Shown in pieces: positions 15,506 through 24,016 of a DNA stretch of 32,305 nt. The position numbers and the translations under genes were made by a program. Every line of letters starts with the position of its first letter. Position 1 is the first letter of the stretch. The notes under the pieces are model-generated. The model was given only the letters and a program-made list of their open reading frames with translations. It made no database searches and was not told where the DNA came from. The DNA comes from Candidatus Bipolaricaulota bacterium (lineage in GTDB: Bacteria; Bipolaricaulota; Bipolaricaulia; RBG-16-55-9): positions 1-32,305 of the forward strand of contig WFPR01000047.1 of assembly GCA_015487455.1 (NCBI GenBank), given 5' to 3'.

Positions 15506-16467
15506 TCATGACGAAGGAGGGGAGCGGTGCTTTTTGAGGTACAGCAGGACGCCCGTGACGTTCATCGCGATCTCCGCCCGGAGCACCTCGGGCGGGTAGA
15601 CCCGCGCCAGCTCGCTTCCCGACTCCTCCCGCACGAAGCGCTCGATCACGGCCGCCTCGTCGCCCCCGAGCTCGCGCCAGGCGGCCTCGATCGCCGCCAC
15701 CCAGGCCGTCAGGCGCCGCTCGTACTCGTCCATGAGCGCGTAGGGCTCGGGGTGGGCGCCGTAGTGCGTGAAGTAGAGCCACTTCAGCTCGAGCCGCCGC
15801 AGCGCGTCGAGCGTCTTTAGACTGTCTTCAAAGTGGAACGACGGCGGCGGGGTGGTCAGGATGAACCCGACCTCCCGGCGGTAGATCCCGACGGCGTCGC
15901 CCGTGAACAAGCCCTTCGTGCGGGGCTCGTAGAAGCAGGCGTGGTGGGGGGCGTGGCCCGGCGCGTCGATGACCTCCAAGGCGTAGCCGTCGCCCAGCTC
16001 AAACCGCTCGCCGCCCCTTACAGCAATTACGCGCTCCTCGGGCACGGGCCTCATCTCGCCGTAGTACGGGAACAGCGGCCCGACGGCCCGCTGCACGCTC
16101 TTGAGGAGCTTCTCGGGGTTGACGAGGTGCGGCGCCCCGACGTGGTGGCAGATCACCTGGGCGTTGGGGCACCGCTCGGCCAGGAAGCCCGCCCCGCCCG
16201 CGTGGTCCATGTGGACGTGGGTGACGGCGATGTAGGCGACGGCCTCGGGCGCGATCCCCAGCTCGTCCAGCGCTCGGAGCGCCTTGGGGACGGTGTGCGA
16301 GAAGCCCGTCTCCACGATCGCGGGCTTCGGGGCCTTCAAAACGTACAGCCCCCCGTAGCCCTTCAGGCCCAGCATGTGGGCGTCGACTAAGGCAAAGCGC
16401 CCGTCGGCCGGGACGGGCTCGACGACGTTGACGCGGGGGCTCTTGCTGCTTTGGCTTTGGCCCTCGG

Positions 16468-16471
<4 letters not shown>
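15506..16471 (-). CDS. Metallo-beta-lactamase-fold hydrolase
   Basis: A 321-residue cytoplasmic metallohydrolase. The metal site is complete: THVHMDHAGG (His85, His87, Asp89, His90), a histidine in VICHHVGAPH, DAPGHAPHH, the bridging aspartate in LFTGDAVGI and the final histidine in YFTHYGAHPEPY. The overall pattern is that of the glyoxalase II-like or lactonase-like branch (COG0491) with an extra C-terminal helical region of about 80 residues. The substrate is unknown. The ATG overlaps the icd stop (ATGA), so it is translated from the icd transcript. The first dozen residues are Gln/Ser-rich and look added. Confidence 0.88.
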
Positions 16472-17742
<1,271 letters not shown>

Positions 17743-17746
17743 CGGC

Positions 17747-17775
17747 TTGGTCCTCTCCCCCTTCTGTGCTATGCT
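17747..17775 (+). promoter_or_regulatory. Extended -10 promoter of the HD-domain gene
   Basis: TTGGTC (17747-17752), a 17-bp spacer and TATGCT (17770-17775) preceded by TGC, an extended -10. The -35 is weak (3 of 6). Transcription would start near 17782. It overlaps the divergent icd leader. Confidence 0.5.
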
Positions 17776-17783
17776 GAGGAAGG

Positions 17784-17826
17784 CGCCGCGCGGGCTTTGG
17801 GCGCCCGGATGATACCCCGCGCGGCG
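17784..17826 (+). promoter_or_regulatory. GC-rich hairpin in the leader of the HD-domain gene
   Basis: CGCCGCGCGGG (17784-17794) and CCCGCGCGGCG (17816-17826) form a perfect 11-bp stem with a 21-nt loop that itself contains the palindrome GGGCGCCC. It begins right after the predicted transcription start and ends against the GGGGAG that could serve as ribosome-binding site, so it may affect mRNA stability or translation. Confidence 0.55.
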
Positions 17827-17844
17827 GGGAGCGTTCAACCCGAG

Positions 17845-19179
17845 ATGGAGAAGGTCTTCCGCGACCCGATCCACAACCTGCTGGGCTTCGACCGCAGGCG
17901 GGACCGGCTCGTGCTGGAGCTGATCGAGACTCGGGAGGTCCAGCGCCTGCGGGCCATCAAGCTCATGGGCGTCAGCTACGTCGTCTACCCCGGTGCCGAC
18001 CACACCCGCTTCTCGCACTCGCTGGGCGCCGCGTTCCTGATGAAGCGGGTCCTGGAGCGCATGGAGCGGCTGCGGGCCGACCCGCGCTTCCGCCCGGTCG
18101 CGGAGCGGCTCCAGGAGCTCCGGGAGCGGCTGCTGGCCGCCGCCCTGCTCCACGACATCGGCCACCCGCCCCTCTCCCACCTCCTGGAGGGCTTCACGGG
18201 CGAGGCCCATGAGCGCTGGACCGTGAGGCTGCTGCGCTGGCCCGGCGGCGAGGCCCATCGCGTGTTGAAGGCGCACGACGCGCGGCTCCCGGAGGACGTC
18301 GCCCGGATCGTCGAACGGACCTTCAAGCCCTCGTTCGCCGTCAAGCTCATCTCGAGCCAGCTGGACGTCGACCGCCTGGACTACTTGCTGAGGGACAGCT
18401 ACCACACCGGGGTGGGCTACGGCCGCTTTGACTTGGAGTGGCTGCTCCACAGCCTGCGGATCGTCGAGCGGGACGGCGACTGGGAGGTGGCCGTCGATCT
18501 CGATAAGGGCCTGCGGGCCGTCGAGAGCTACGTGCTGGCCCGCTTCGCGATGTACCAGCAAGTCTATCACCACAAGACGGGGCGGGCCGCGGGCGCCATG
18601 ATCTTGAGCGTGCTGAGGCGGGCGGCCGAGCTGCTCCGCCGGGGCGAGGGCGGGGGGATCTTCGCCCCCGAGCCCCTGCGCAAGCTGCTCGTGCAGCCTC
18701 AAGCGCTCACCCCCGAGGAGTTCCTGGAGCTGGACGACGTGGTGCTGAGCTACGCGCTGCGCGCCTGGAGCCGGAGCGACGACCCGATCCTGAGCGACCT
18801 TTGTCGGCGCTTCCTGGGGCGACGGATCTTCAAGACGGTCCCGATCGAGCCCGAGCGCTACGAGGCCCTGAGGCCCCGGCTGGAGGAGCTGGCCCACGGG
18901 CGGGGCTTCGCGCCCGAGTACTATGTAGTGCTCGACCGGGCCGTCTCGGACCCGTACAGCGACGGGCTCCTCCGGCGCGACCCCCGGGAGGTGGGCGAGG
19001 GCATCTTCCTGGTCGATCGAGACCTCAACGTGATCGAGCTTTCGGAGCACTCGGAGCTGATCCGGGCCGTGACCAACCGCCTCGTCGTGCAGGATCGGCT
19101 GTGCTTCCCCGAGGAGCTGCGCGAGGACGTCGCGCGCCTGCTCGAGGGCGCGCGGGCCGTGAGGCGAGCCGAGCGATGA
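17845..19179 (+). CDS. HD-domain phosphohydrolase (SAMHD1/COG1078-like)
   Basis: A 444-residue metal-dependent phosphohydrolase. The start MEKVFRDPIHNLLGFD and the segment VQRLRAIKLMGVSYVVYPGA are the hallmarks of COG1078, the bacterial group related to SAMHD1 and dGTPases. Metal ligands are visible: His58 (HTRFSHSLG), His103-Asp104 (LLHDIGHPPLSHLLEG) and an aspartate in SSQLDVDRLDYLLRDSYHTG. Known members hydrolyse dNTPs or other nucleotides, but the substrate is not readable here. The ATG at 17845 fits this conserved beginning; an open frame continues upstream as a shadow of icd. Its stop lies in a triplicated 10-bp sequence that runs into ptb. Confidence 0.9.
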   Translation: MEKVFRDPIHNLLGFDRRRDRLVLELIETREVQRLRAIKLMGVSYVVYPGADHTRFSHSLGAAFLMKRVLERMERLRADPRFRPVAERLQELRERLLAAALLHDIGHPPLSHLLEGFTGEAHERWTVRLLRWPGGEAHRVLKAHDARLPEDVARIVERTFKPSFAVKLISSQLDVDRLDYLLRDSYHTGVGYGRFDLEWLLHSLRIVERDGDWEVAVDLDKGLRAVESYVLARFAMYQQVYHHKTGRAAGAMILSVLRRAAELLRRGEGGGIFAPEPLRKLLVQPQALTPEEFLELDDVVLSYALRAWSRSDDPILSDLCRRFLGRRIFKTVPIEPERYEALRPRLEELAHGRGFAPEYYVVLDRAVSDPYSDGLLRRDPREVGEGIFLVDRDLNVIELSEHSELIRAVTNRLVVQDRLCFPEELREDVARLLEGARAVRRAER

Positions 19180-19200
19180 ACGAGCGATGACGAGCGATGA
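19170..19200 (+). repeat. 10-bp repeat, three copies, at the HD-gene/ptb junction
   Basis: CGAGCGATGA occurs at 19170-19179, 19181-19190 and 19191-19200. The first copy holds the stop of the HD gene and the last one the ATG of ptb, so duplication has created three possible starts in different frames. Confidence 0.9.
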
Positions 19201-20138
19201 AGATGAGGGCAAAGGCGATCGGGACGCTGAGCGAGCTGCTGGAGAGGGCCAAGGGGCGGGGCCCCAAGCGGGTGGCCGTGGTGGCCGCCGACGACCCGCT
19301 CGCGCTGGAGGCCGCCGCCCACGCCGTACGGCTAAGCCTGGCCGAGCCGGTGCTCGTCGGCGACCCGGCCGCCATTCGCGCCGCCTTGGAGCGGCTGGAC
19401 GGGGAGGCGCGCCGGGCGCTGGCGGGCTGCGCGATTGTGGAGGCTGAGGGGCCGGAGGAAGCGGCCCGGGAGGCCGTCGGGCTGGCCCGCTCGGGCGACG
19501 TCCGCGCCCTGCTCAAGGGGCACCTGCGCACGGACCAGCTGCTAAAAGCCGTGCTCGACAAGCACCACGGTCTGCGGACGGGGCGGCTGCTCAGCGATGT
19601 TCTCGTTTACGAGGACACGCTCTCCGGGCGCAAGCGCCTGGTCGGGATCACCGACGGCGGCGTCAACGTGCGCCCCACGCTCGACGAGAAAGTTCAGATC
19701 GTGCGCAACGCCGTCGAGGTCTTCCGCGCGTTGGGCTTCGAGCGGCCCAAGGTCGCGCTCCTGAGCGCCACGGAGGTCATCACGGACGCGATCCCCTCGA
19801 CGGTCGAGGCGCACGAGCTGACCCGGCGCCACCAACGGGGCGAGCTTGAGCTTCCAGAGTGCGAGCTGTACGGCCCCCTGGCGCTGGACAACGCTTTGTT
19901 GGAGTGGGCCGCCCGGGCCAAGGGCGTCCGCTCGCCCGTCGCGGGCCGGGCGGACGTTCTCGTCGTGCCCAACATCGAAGCGGGCAATCTGCTGGGAAAG
20001 GCCGTCAAGCACTTCGGGGGCTCGACCTGCGCCCACGTCATCCTGGGCGCGAAGGTGCCCGTCCTGATCCCGTCGCGGGTGGAGAGCGCCCAAGACAAGC
20101 TGCACTCGATCGCGCTGGGGGTGCTGATGGCCCCATGA
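19197..20138 (+). CDS. ptb: Phosphate butyryltransferase
   Basis: A 313-residue acyltransferase of the Ptb/Pta family that converts butyryl-CoA or branched acyl-CoA plus phosphate to acyl-phosphate and CoA. Recognisable parts are VAVVAADDPLALEAA at the N-terminus, LLKGHLRTDQLLKAVLDK, LVGITDGGVNVRPTLDEKVQI, LGFERPKVALLSATE and the C-terminal DVLVVPNIEAGNLLGKAVKH with VPVLIPSRVESAQDKL. The immediate butyrate kinase neighbour, overlapping as ATGA, favours Ptb over phosphate acetyltransferase. The start is ATG 19197 or 19203 (MKMRAKAIG). Acyl-chain preference cannot be read; the E2 gene beyond buk suggests branched-chain substrates. Confidence 0.92.
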   Translation: MKMRAKAIGTLSELLERAKGRGPKRVAVVAADDPLALEAAAHAVRLSLAEPVLVGDPAAIRAALERLDGEARRALAGCAIVEAEGPEEAAREAVGLARSGDVRALLKGHLRTDQLLKAVLDKHHGLRTGRLLSDVLVYEDTLSGRKRLVGITDGGVNVRPTLDEKVQIVRNAVEVFRALGFERPKVALLSATEVITDAIPSTVEAHELTRRHQRGELELPECELYGPLALDNALLEWAARAKGVRSPVAGRADVLVVPNIEAGNLLGKAVKHFGGSTCAHVILGAKVPVLIPSRVESAQDKLHSIALGVLMAP

Positions 20139-21217
20139 GCCCCACGGGCTTCAGGGTGCTGGCGATCAACCCCGGCTCGACGTCCACGAAGCTCGCGCTC
20201 TTCGAGGACGAGCGGCCGCTCTGGACGGAGACCCTGCGCCACGGCGACGAGCAGCTCAAGGCCTTTCGCGATCGGCCCATTTTGGACCAGCTCGGGGTCC
20301 GCCTGGAGGGCGTGCTGAGGGCGCTCGAGGCCCACGGCGTTCGGCTCGAGGAGCTGAGCGCCGTGGTCGGGCGGGGCGGGCTGCTCAAGCCCCTCCCGAG
20401 CGGGACATATCGCGTGAACGACGCGATGTTGCGCGATCTTAAGGCGGCCAAGAGGGGCGAGCACGCCTCCAACCTGGGCGCGGTTTTAGCGCACGAGATC
20501 GCGAAGCGGGCGGGGTGCCCGGCGTTCGTCGTCGACCCCGTCAGCGTGGACGAGTGGCCGCCGATCGCGCGCCTCTCGGGCCTCAAGGGGCTCGACCGCG
20601 AGCCCCTGTCGCACGCGCTCAACACCAAGGCCGTCGCGAAGCGCTTCGCCAAGGAGCGGGACAAGCGCTACGAGGAGCTGCGGCTGATCGTGGCGCACTT
20701 AGGGAGCGGCTTCTCGATCTCGGCCCACGAGGGCGGCCGCATGGTCGACGTCACGAACTCGCGGGAGGAGGGCGCCTTCTCGACGGAGCGGGCCGGGTCG
20801 CTCCCCGTGATGAAGCTCGCCGAGCTGTGCTTCTCGGGGCGCTACACGCTCAAGGACGTCGAGCGGATGGTCTTCCGGGAGGGCGGCCTCTACAGCTATT
20901 TGGGCACCCGCGAGCTGCGCGAGGTGCTCCGGCGCATCGAACGGGGCGACGAGTACGCCAAGCTCGTCCTCGACGCGATGATCTATCAAATCGCTAAGGA
21001 GGTCGGCGCGATGGCCACGGTGCTCAAGGGGCGCGTCGACGCCGTCCTGATCACGGGCGGGCTGGCCCACAGCCCCGAGGTCGTCGAAGGGGTCAAGGCG
21101 CGAATACGCTGGATCGCGCCCGTTTATGTCTATCCCGGCGAGGACGAGCTGCGGGCGCTGGCCGAGGGGGCGCTGCGGGCGCTCCGCGGCGAGGAGCCCG
21201 CCCGCGACTACGCGTAG
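20135..21217 (+). CDS. buk: Butyrate kinase
   Basis: A 360-residue kinase of the acetate/butyrate kinase (ASKHA) family that makes ATP from butyryl-phosphate or branched acyl-phosphates. Motifs are VLAINPGSTSTKLALFEDE at the N-terminus, AVVGRGGLLKPLPSGTYRVN, VVDPVSVDEW, the nucleotide-binding IVAHLGSGFSISAH and DAVLITGGLAHS. PLPSGTYRVND distinguishes butyrate from acetate kinase. The ATG overlaps the ptb stop, so the two are translated together. With Ptb it forms a substrate-level phosphorylation module. The stop lies in a run of short GTAGCGG-like repeats. Confidence 0.95.
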   Translation: MSPTGFRVLAINPGSTSTKLALFEDERPLWTETLRHGDEQLKAFRDRPILDQLGVRLEGVLRALEAHGVRLEELSAVVGRGGLLKPLPSGTYRVNDAMLRDLKAAKRGEHASNLGAVLAHEIAKRAGCPAFVVDPVSVDEWPPIARLSGLKGLDREPLSHALNTKAVAKRFAKERDKRYEELRLIVAHLGSGFSISAHEGGRMVDVTNSREEGAFSTERAGSLPVMKLAELCFSGRYTLKDVERMVFREGGLYSYLGTRELREVLRRIERGDEYAKLVLDAMIYQIAKEVGAMATVLKGRVDAVLITGGLAHSPEVVEGVKARIRWIAPVYVYPGEDELRALAEGALRALRGEEPARDYA

Positions 21218-21264
21218 CGGGTAGCGGGTAACGCGTAGCGAGCCGAGCGCCGATGGGGTATGAT
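21217..21264 (+). promoter_or_regulatory. Repeat-rich spacer with a possible -10 before the E2 gene
   Basis: Short repeats (TAGCGGG twice, then GTAACGCGTAGCG) follow the buk stop. TATGAT at 21259-21264 could be a -10 element, but I find no acceptable -35, so read-through from ptb-buk is more likely. Confidence 0.3.
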
Positions 21265-21312
21265 GGCCGGCGACGACCCGCAAGCCGCGAGCGCGAGGAG
21301 GCGAAGCGAGGG

Positions 21313-22659
21313 ATGGCCTTTGAGTTCAAGCTGCCCGACATCGGGGAGGGCATCCACGAGGGCGAGATCGTCCGCTGGCTGGTCAAGGAGGGCGACCGCG
21401 TCGAGGAGGACCAGCCCCTCGTCGAGGTGATGACGGACAAGGCCACGGTGGAGCTGCCCTCGCCCGTGGCCGGGACGGTCCTGGAGATCAAGGCGAAGGA
21501 GGGCGAGGTCGTGAAGGTGGGCTCGGTGCTCGTCGTGATCGGCGAGGCGGGCGAAGCCGGGGTCCCCAAGCGCGACGGCCGGGAGCGCGAGGCGGCCGTG
21601 GCCGCCGCGACCGCCGCCAGCACAGCGGCCCCGACGCCCGAGAAGCCCGAGCGGGAGCGGGCGGTGGAGGAGGCCGCCCCGGCTCCGGCGCCGCCCCCGT
21701 CGACGCGCAAGCGGGTGCTGGCCACGCCGGCCACCCGGCGGCTGGCCCGCGAGCTGGGCGTCGACATCACCCAGGTCGAGGGGACGGGGCCCGGCGGCCG
21801 CGTCACCGACGAGGACGTCCGGCGCTTCGCCGAGAGGCTGAAGGCGGGCGTCGCCGCCCCGACGCCCACGCCCGCGGCGCCCACGCCCAAGCCCGAAGAG
21901 AAAGAGAAGGTGGAAGCGCCACGCCCGCGGCCCAGGCCCGTCCCGCTCCGCTACGAGGAGCTGGAGGAGCGCGTGCCCATTCGAGGCATCCGCAAGCGCA
22001 TCTCCGACCACATGCGCCACGCCAAGGCCACCGCGGCCCACTTCACCTACGTCGACGAGGTCGACGTCACGGAGCTCGTCAAGCTGCGGGCGGAGCTGCT
22101 CCCCCTGGCCGAGGAGCAGGGCGTCAAGCTCACGTACCTGCCGTTCATCGTCAAGGCCACGATCGGGGCGCTGAAGAAGCACCCCGGGCTCAACGCCCAC
22201 GTCGACTACGAGAAGGAGGAGATCATCGTCAAGCGCTACTACCACATCGGGATCGCGACGGCCACGGATCGCGGTCTGATCGTCCCGGTGGTCAAGGACG
22301 CGGATCGTTTGAGCGTGTTGGAGCTGGCGGCGGAGATTCAGCGCCTGGCCCAGAAGGCCCGCGACGGGACGATCGAGCCCGACGAGATTCGGGGCTCGAC
22401 GTTCACGATCACGAGCTTGGGCCCGATCGGCGGGCTGCTGGCCACCCCCGTGATCAACACGCCCGAGGTCGCGATCCTGGGCGTCCACGAGATCAAGAAG
22501 CGCCCTGTGGTCATGGACAACGAGATCGCCATCCGCGACGTGATGAATTTGAGCTGCTCCTTCGACCATCGCGTGATCGACGGCCACGTCGGGGCGGCGT
22601 TCGTCAAGGACGTCAAGGCCCTGCTCGAGGACCCGAAGAAGCTGCTCGTCCACATGTGA
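21313..22659 (+). CDS. 2-oxo-acid dehydrogenase E2 component (dihydrolipoyl acyltransferase)
   Basis: A 448-residue core subunit of a 2-oxo-acid dehydrogenase complex. It has one N-terminal lipoyl domain (residues 1-78, lipoyl lysine at 43 in MTDKATVELPSPVAGT), an Ala/Pro-rich linker, a peripheral-subunit-binding domain (about 134-172, TPATRRLARELGVDITQVEG), a second Pro-rich linker with ACGCCC-type repeats, and the catalytic domain ending in SFDHRVIDGHVGAAF (His419, Asp423). The adjacent ptb and buk resemble the Bacillus bkd operon, so the branched-chain enzyme (BkdB) is the most likely identity, but pyruvate dehydrogenase E2 is possible; E1 and E3 genes are not in the window. The ATG at 21313 follows GAGGAGGCG; an in-frame ATG at 21253 would add an Arg-rich stretch not seen in the family. 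Confidence 0.93.
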   Translation: MAFEFKLPDIGEGIHEGEIVRWLVKEGDRVEEDQPLVEVMTDKATVELPSPVAGTVLEIKAKEGEVVKVGSVLVVIGEAGEAGVPKRDGREREAAVAAATAASTAAPTPEKPERERAVEEAAPAPAPPPSTRKRVLATPATRRLARELGVDITQVEGTGPGGRVTDEDVRRFAERLKAGVAAPTPTPAAPTPKPEEKEKVEAPRPRPRPVPLRYEELEERVPIRGIRKRISDHMRHAKATAAHFTYVDEVDVTELVKLRAELLPLAEEQGVKLTYLPFIVKATIGALKKHPGLNAHVDYEKEEIIVKRYYHIGIATATDRGLIVPVVKDADRLSVLELAAEIQRLAQKARDGTIEPDEIRGSTFTITSLGPIGGLLATPVINTPEVAILGVHEIKKRPVVMDNEIAIRDVMNLSCSFDHRVIDGHVGAAFVKDVKALLEDPKKLLVHM

Positions 22660-23411
22660 GCGTTGGACTGAACTCAAAGCAAAACGCGCGGCGAGGGGCC
22701 TGGCTGCTCGACCTGGGGCTCCGGCCCTACAAGGACGTCTGGGCGCTGCAGAAGCGGCTCGTGGAGCGCCGCCTCCGCGGCGAGGTTCCCGACGTGTTGA
22801 TTTTGGTGGAGCATCCGCCCGTGATCACGCTGGGCCGCGGGCGCCCCGCCGCCCCGCCGCTGAAGCGATCGCCCGAGGCCCTTCGAGCCAGGGGCGTCGA
22901 GCTCTTCGAGGTCGAGCGCGGCGGCGAGGCGACCTTCCACGGGCCGGGCCAGCTCGTCGGGTACCCCATCCTGAAGCTCGAGGGCCCCTTGAGAGATTTG
23001 CATCGCTACCTGCGCGAGCTGGAGGGGCTGCTGATCGACGCCTTGGGGGATCTGGGGCTCCCCGCCCGGCGCCTGGAGGGCGCGACGGGCGTCTGGACTC
23101 AGACGTCCCCTCCCAGGAAGCTCGCCTCGATCGGGGTGGCCGTCCGGCGCTGGGTGACGTACCACGGGTTCGCGCTGAACGTGAGCGTCGATCTAAGCTA
23201 CTTCGAGCTGATCTCGCCCTGCGGCTTCGAGAGCGGGGTCATGACGTCGGTGGCGCGCGAGCTGGGCCGCCCCGTCCCGATGGCGTGGGTCAAGGCGCGG
23301 GTGGTCGAGCGCTTCGCCGAGCGCTTCGGCCTTCGCCTCGACCAGCCCGGCCTCGTCCCGTCCCCCGTCGGGCCGGAGCCGGGGCTTGCCCCTGACTCTG
23401 ATTTCGATTGA
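22656..23411 (+). CDS. lipB: Octanoyltransferase LipB
   Basis: A 251-residue enzyme that moves an octanoyl group from acyl carrier protein to lipoyl domains, the first step of lipoate synthesis. Conserved segments are VLILVEHPPVITLGR, RGGEATFHGPGQLVGYPI, KLASIGVAVRRWVTYHGFALNV (Lys155) and ISPCGFESGVMTSV with the catalytic Cys189. The GTG start overlaps the E2 stop (GTGA), tying its synthesis to the lipoylated protein encoded just upstream. A TTG a few codons in is a less likely start. LipA is not in the window. The C-terminal 20 residues are Pro-rich and variable. Confidence 0.95.
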   Translation: MSVGLNSKQNARRGAWLLDLGLRPYKDVWALQKRLVERRLRGEVPDVLILVEHPPVITLGRGRPAAPPLKRSPEALRARGVELFEVERGGEATFHGPGQLVGYPILKLEGPLRDLHRYLRELEGLLIDALGDLGLPARRLEGATGVWTQTSPPRKLASIGVAVRRWVTYHGFALNVSVDLSYFELISPCGFESGVMTSVARELGRPVPMAWVKARVVERFAERFGLRLDQPGLVPSPVGPEPGLAPDSDFD

Positions 23412-23440
23412 GTTGATCGAGTTGAGCGGCGACGCGGACC

Positions 23441-23869
23441 ATGGACTCCCGTACGGACGCGAAGCTTGCGGGCTCTCGGGTCAAGCGGGCCCTCTGGGTC
23501 GGGCTGGGGACCCTGTGCCTCGGTCTGGGGCTGGTGGGCCTGCTGCTGCCGGTGATGCCGACCACCGTCTTCGTGCTGCTGGCCGCGTACTGCTACGCCC
23601 GCAGCTCCCCGCGGCTCTACGACCGGCTGCTCCGCCATCCCCGCTTCGGCCCGACGATCCGGCGCTGGCAGGCCCAAAGGGCGATGCCCCGCTGGGCCAA
23701 GCGCGTCGCGCTGACGGCCCTGCTCGGGGGCACCGCCGTCGGGATGCTGACGGTGCCGTCGTCCTGGGCGCGCGCCGCGCTCGCCCTGGCCGCCGCCCTC
23801 CTGATTGCCGTTCTATTGCGCATCCCTTCGTACGCTCCCGCGTCGAGTCGCCGGGGGAAATCCGTCTGA
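23441..23869 (+). CDS. DUF454 (YbaN-like) inner-membrane protein
   Basis: A 142-residue membrane protein. The family pattern is LGTLCLGLGLVGLLLPVMP followed by TTVFVLLAAYCYARSSPRLY, then LLRHPRFGPTIRRWQAQRA and a basic PRWAKRVAL before the last membrane segments; about three to four hydrophobic segments in all. No biochemical function is established for this family. It follows lipB by 29 nt in a spacer with a repeated GAGTTGA, and has a weak GAGTTGAGCGG in place of a Shine-Dalgarno site. It could be the last gene of the ptb transcript. Confidence 0.88.
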   Translation: MDSRTDAKLAGSRVKRALWVGLGTLCLGLGLVGLLLPVMPTTVFVLLAAYCYARSSPRLYDRLLRHPRFGPTIRRWQAQRAMPRWAKRVALTALLGGTAVGMLTVPSSWARAALALAAALLIAVLLRIPSYAPASSRRGKSV

Positions 23870-23889
23870 CGCGAAGGGGCCAGCGGCGA

Positions 23890-23919
23890 TTGTGCCCGCC
23901 TCCCGAGCGGCGCTAGAAT
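23890..23919 (+). promoter_or_regulatory. Sigma-A-like promoter of the VWA-PKD gene
   Basis: TTGTGC (23890-23895), an 18-bp spacer and TAGAAT (23914-23919). The -10 covers an in-frame ATG at 23918, which argues against that ATG as a start. Transcription would begin near 23926, giving a leader of about 90 nt. Confidence 0.6.
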
Positions 23920-23944
23920 GGCCACGACGGGCCGCCGTCGCCTC

Positions 23945-23994
23945 GCGACGCGAGCGCGAGCACGAGCGCGAGCGCGAACGCAAACGCGAACGGC
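23945..23994 (+). repeat. GAGCGC/GAACGC hexamer repeat in an untranslated leader
   Basis: Imperfect 6-bp units (GAGCGC, GAGCAC, GAGCGC, GAACGC, AAACGC, GAACGG) run one after another between the promoter and ribosome-binding site of the VWA-PKD gene. They resemble the repeats found inside coding sequence in this window but here appear to be untranslated. Confidence 0.75.
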
Positions 23995-24016
23995 GCCCCG
24001 AAGGAGGGGATGGCCT

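Noticed and set aside
17743..19212. Upstream extension of icd to 914 codons
   Set aside because: The additional part is antisense to the HD gene; the family start MAKY and a G-rich ribosome-binding site fix the start at 17742.
23918..24016. ATG 23918 as start of the VWA-PKD gene
   Set aside because: The ATG lies in the -10 element and would add an Arg-Ala-Thr repeat before the signal peptide; the GTG at 24017 has a strong AAGGAGG-type site at correct spacing.
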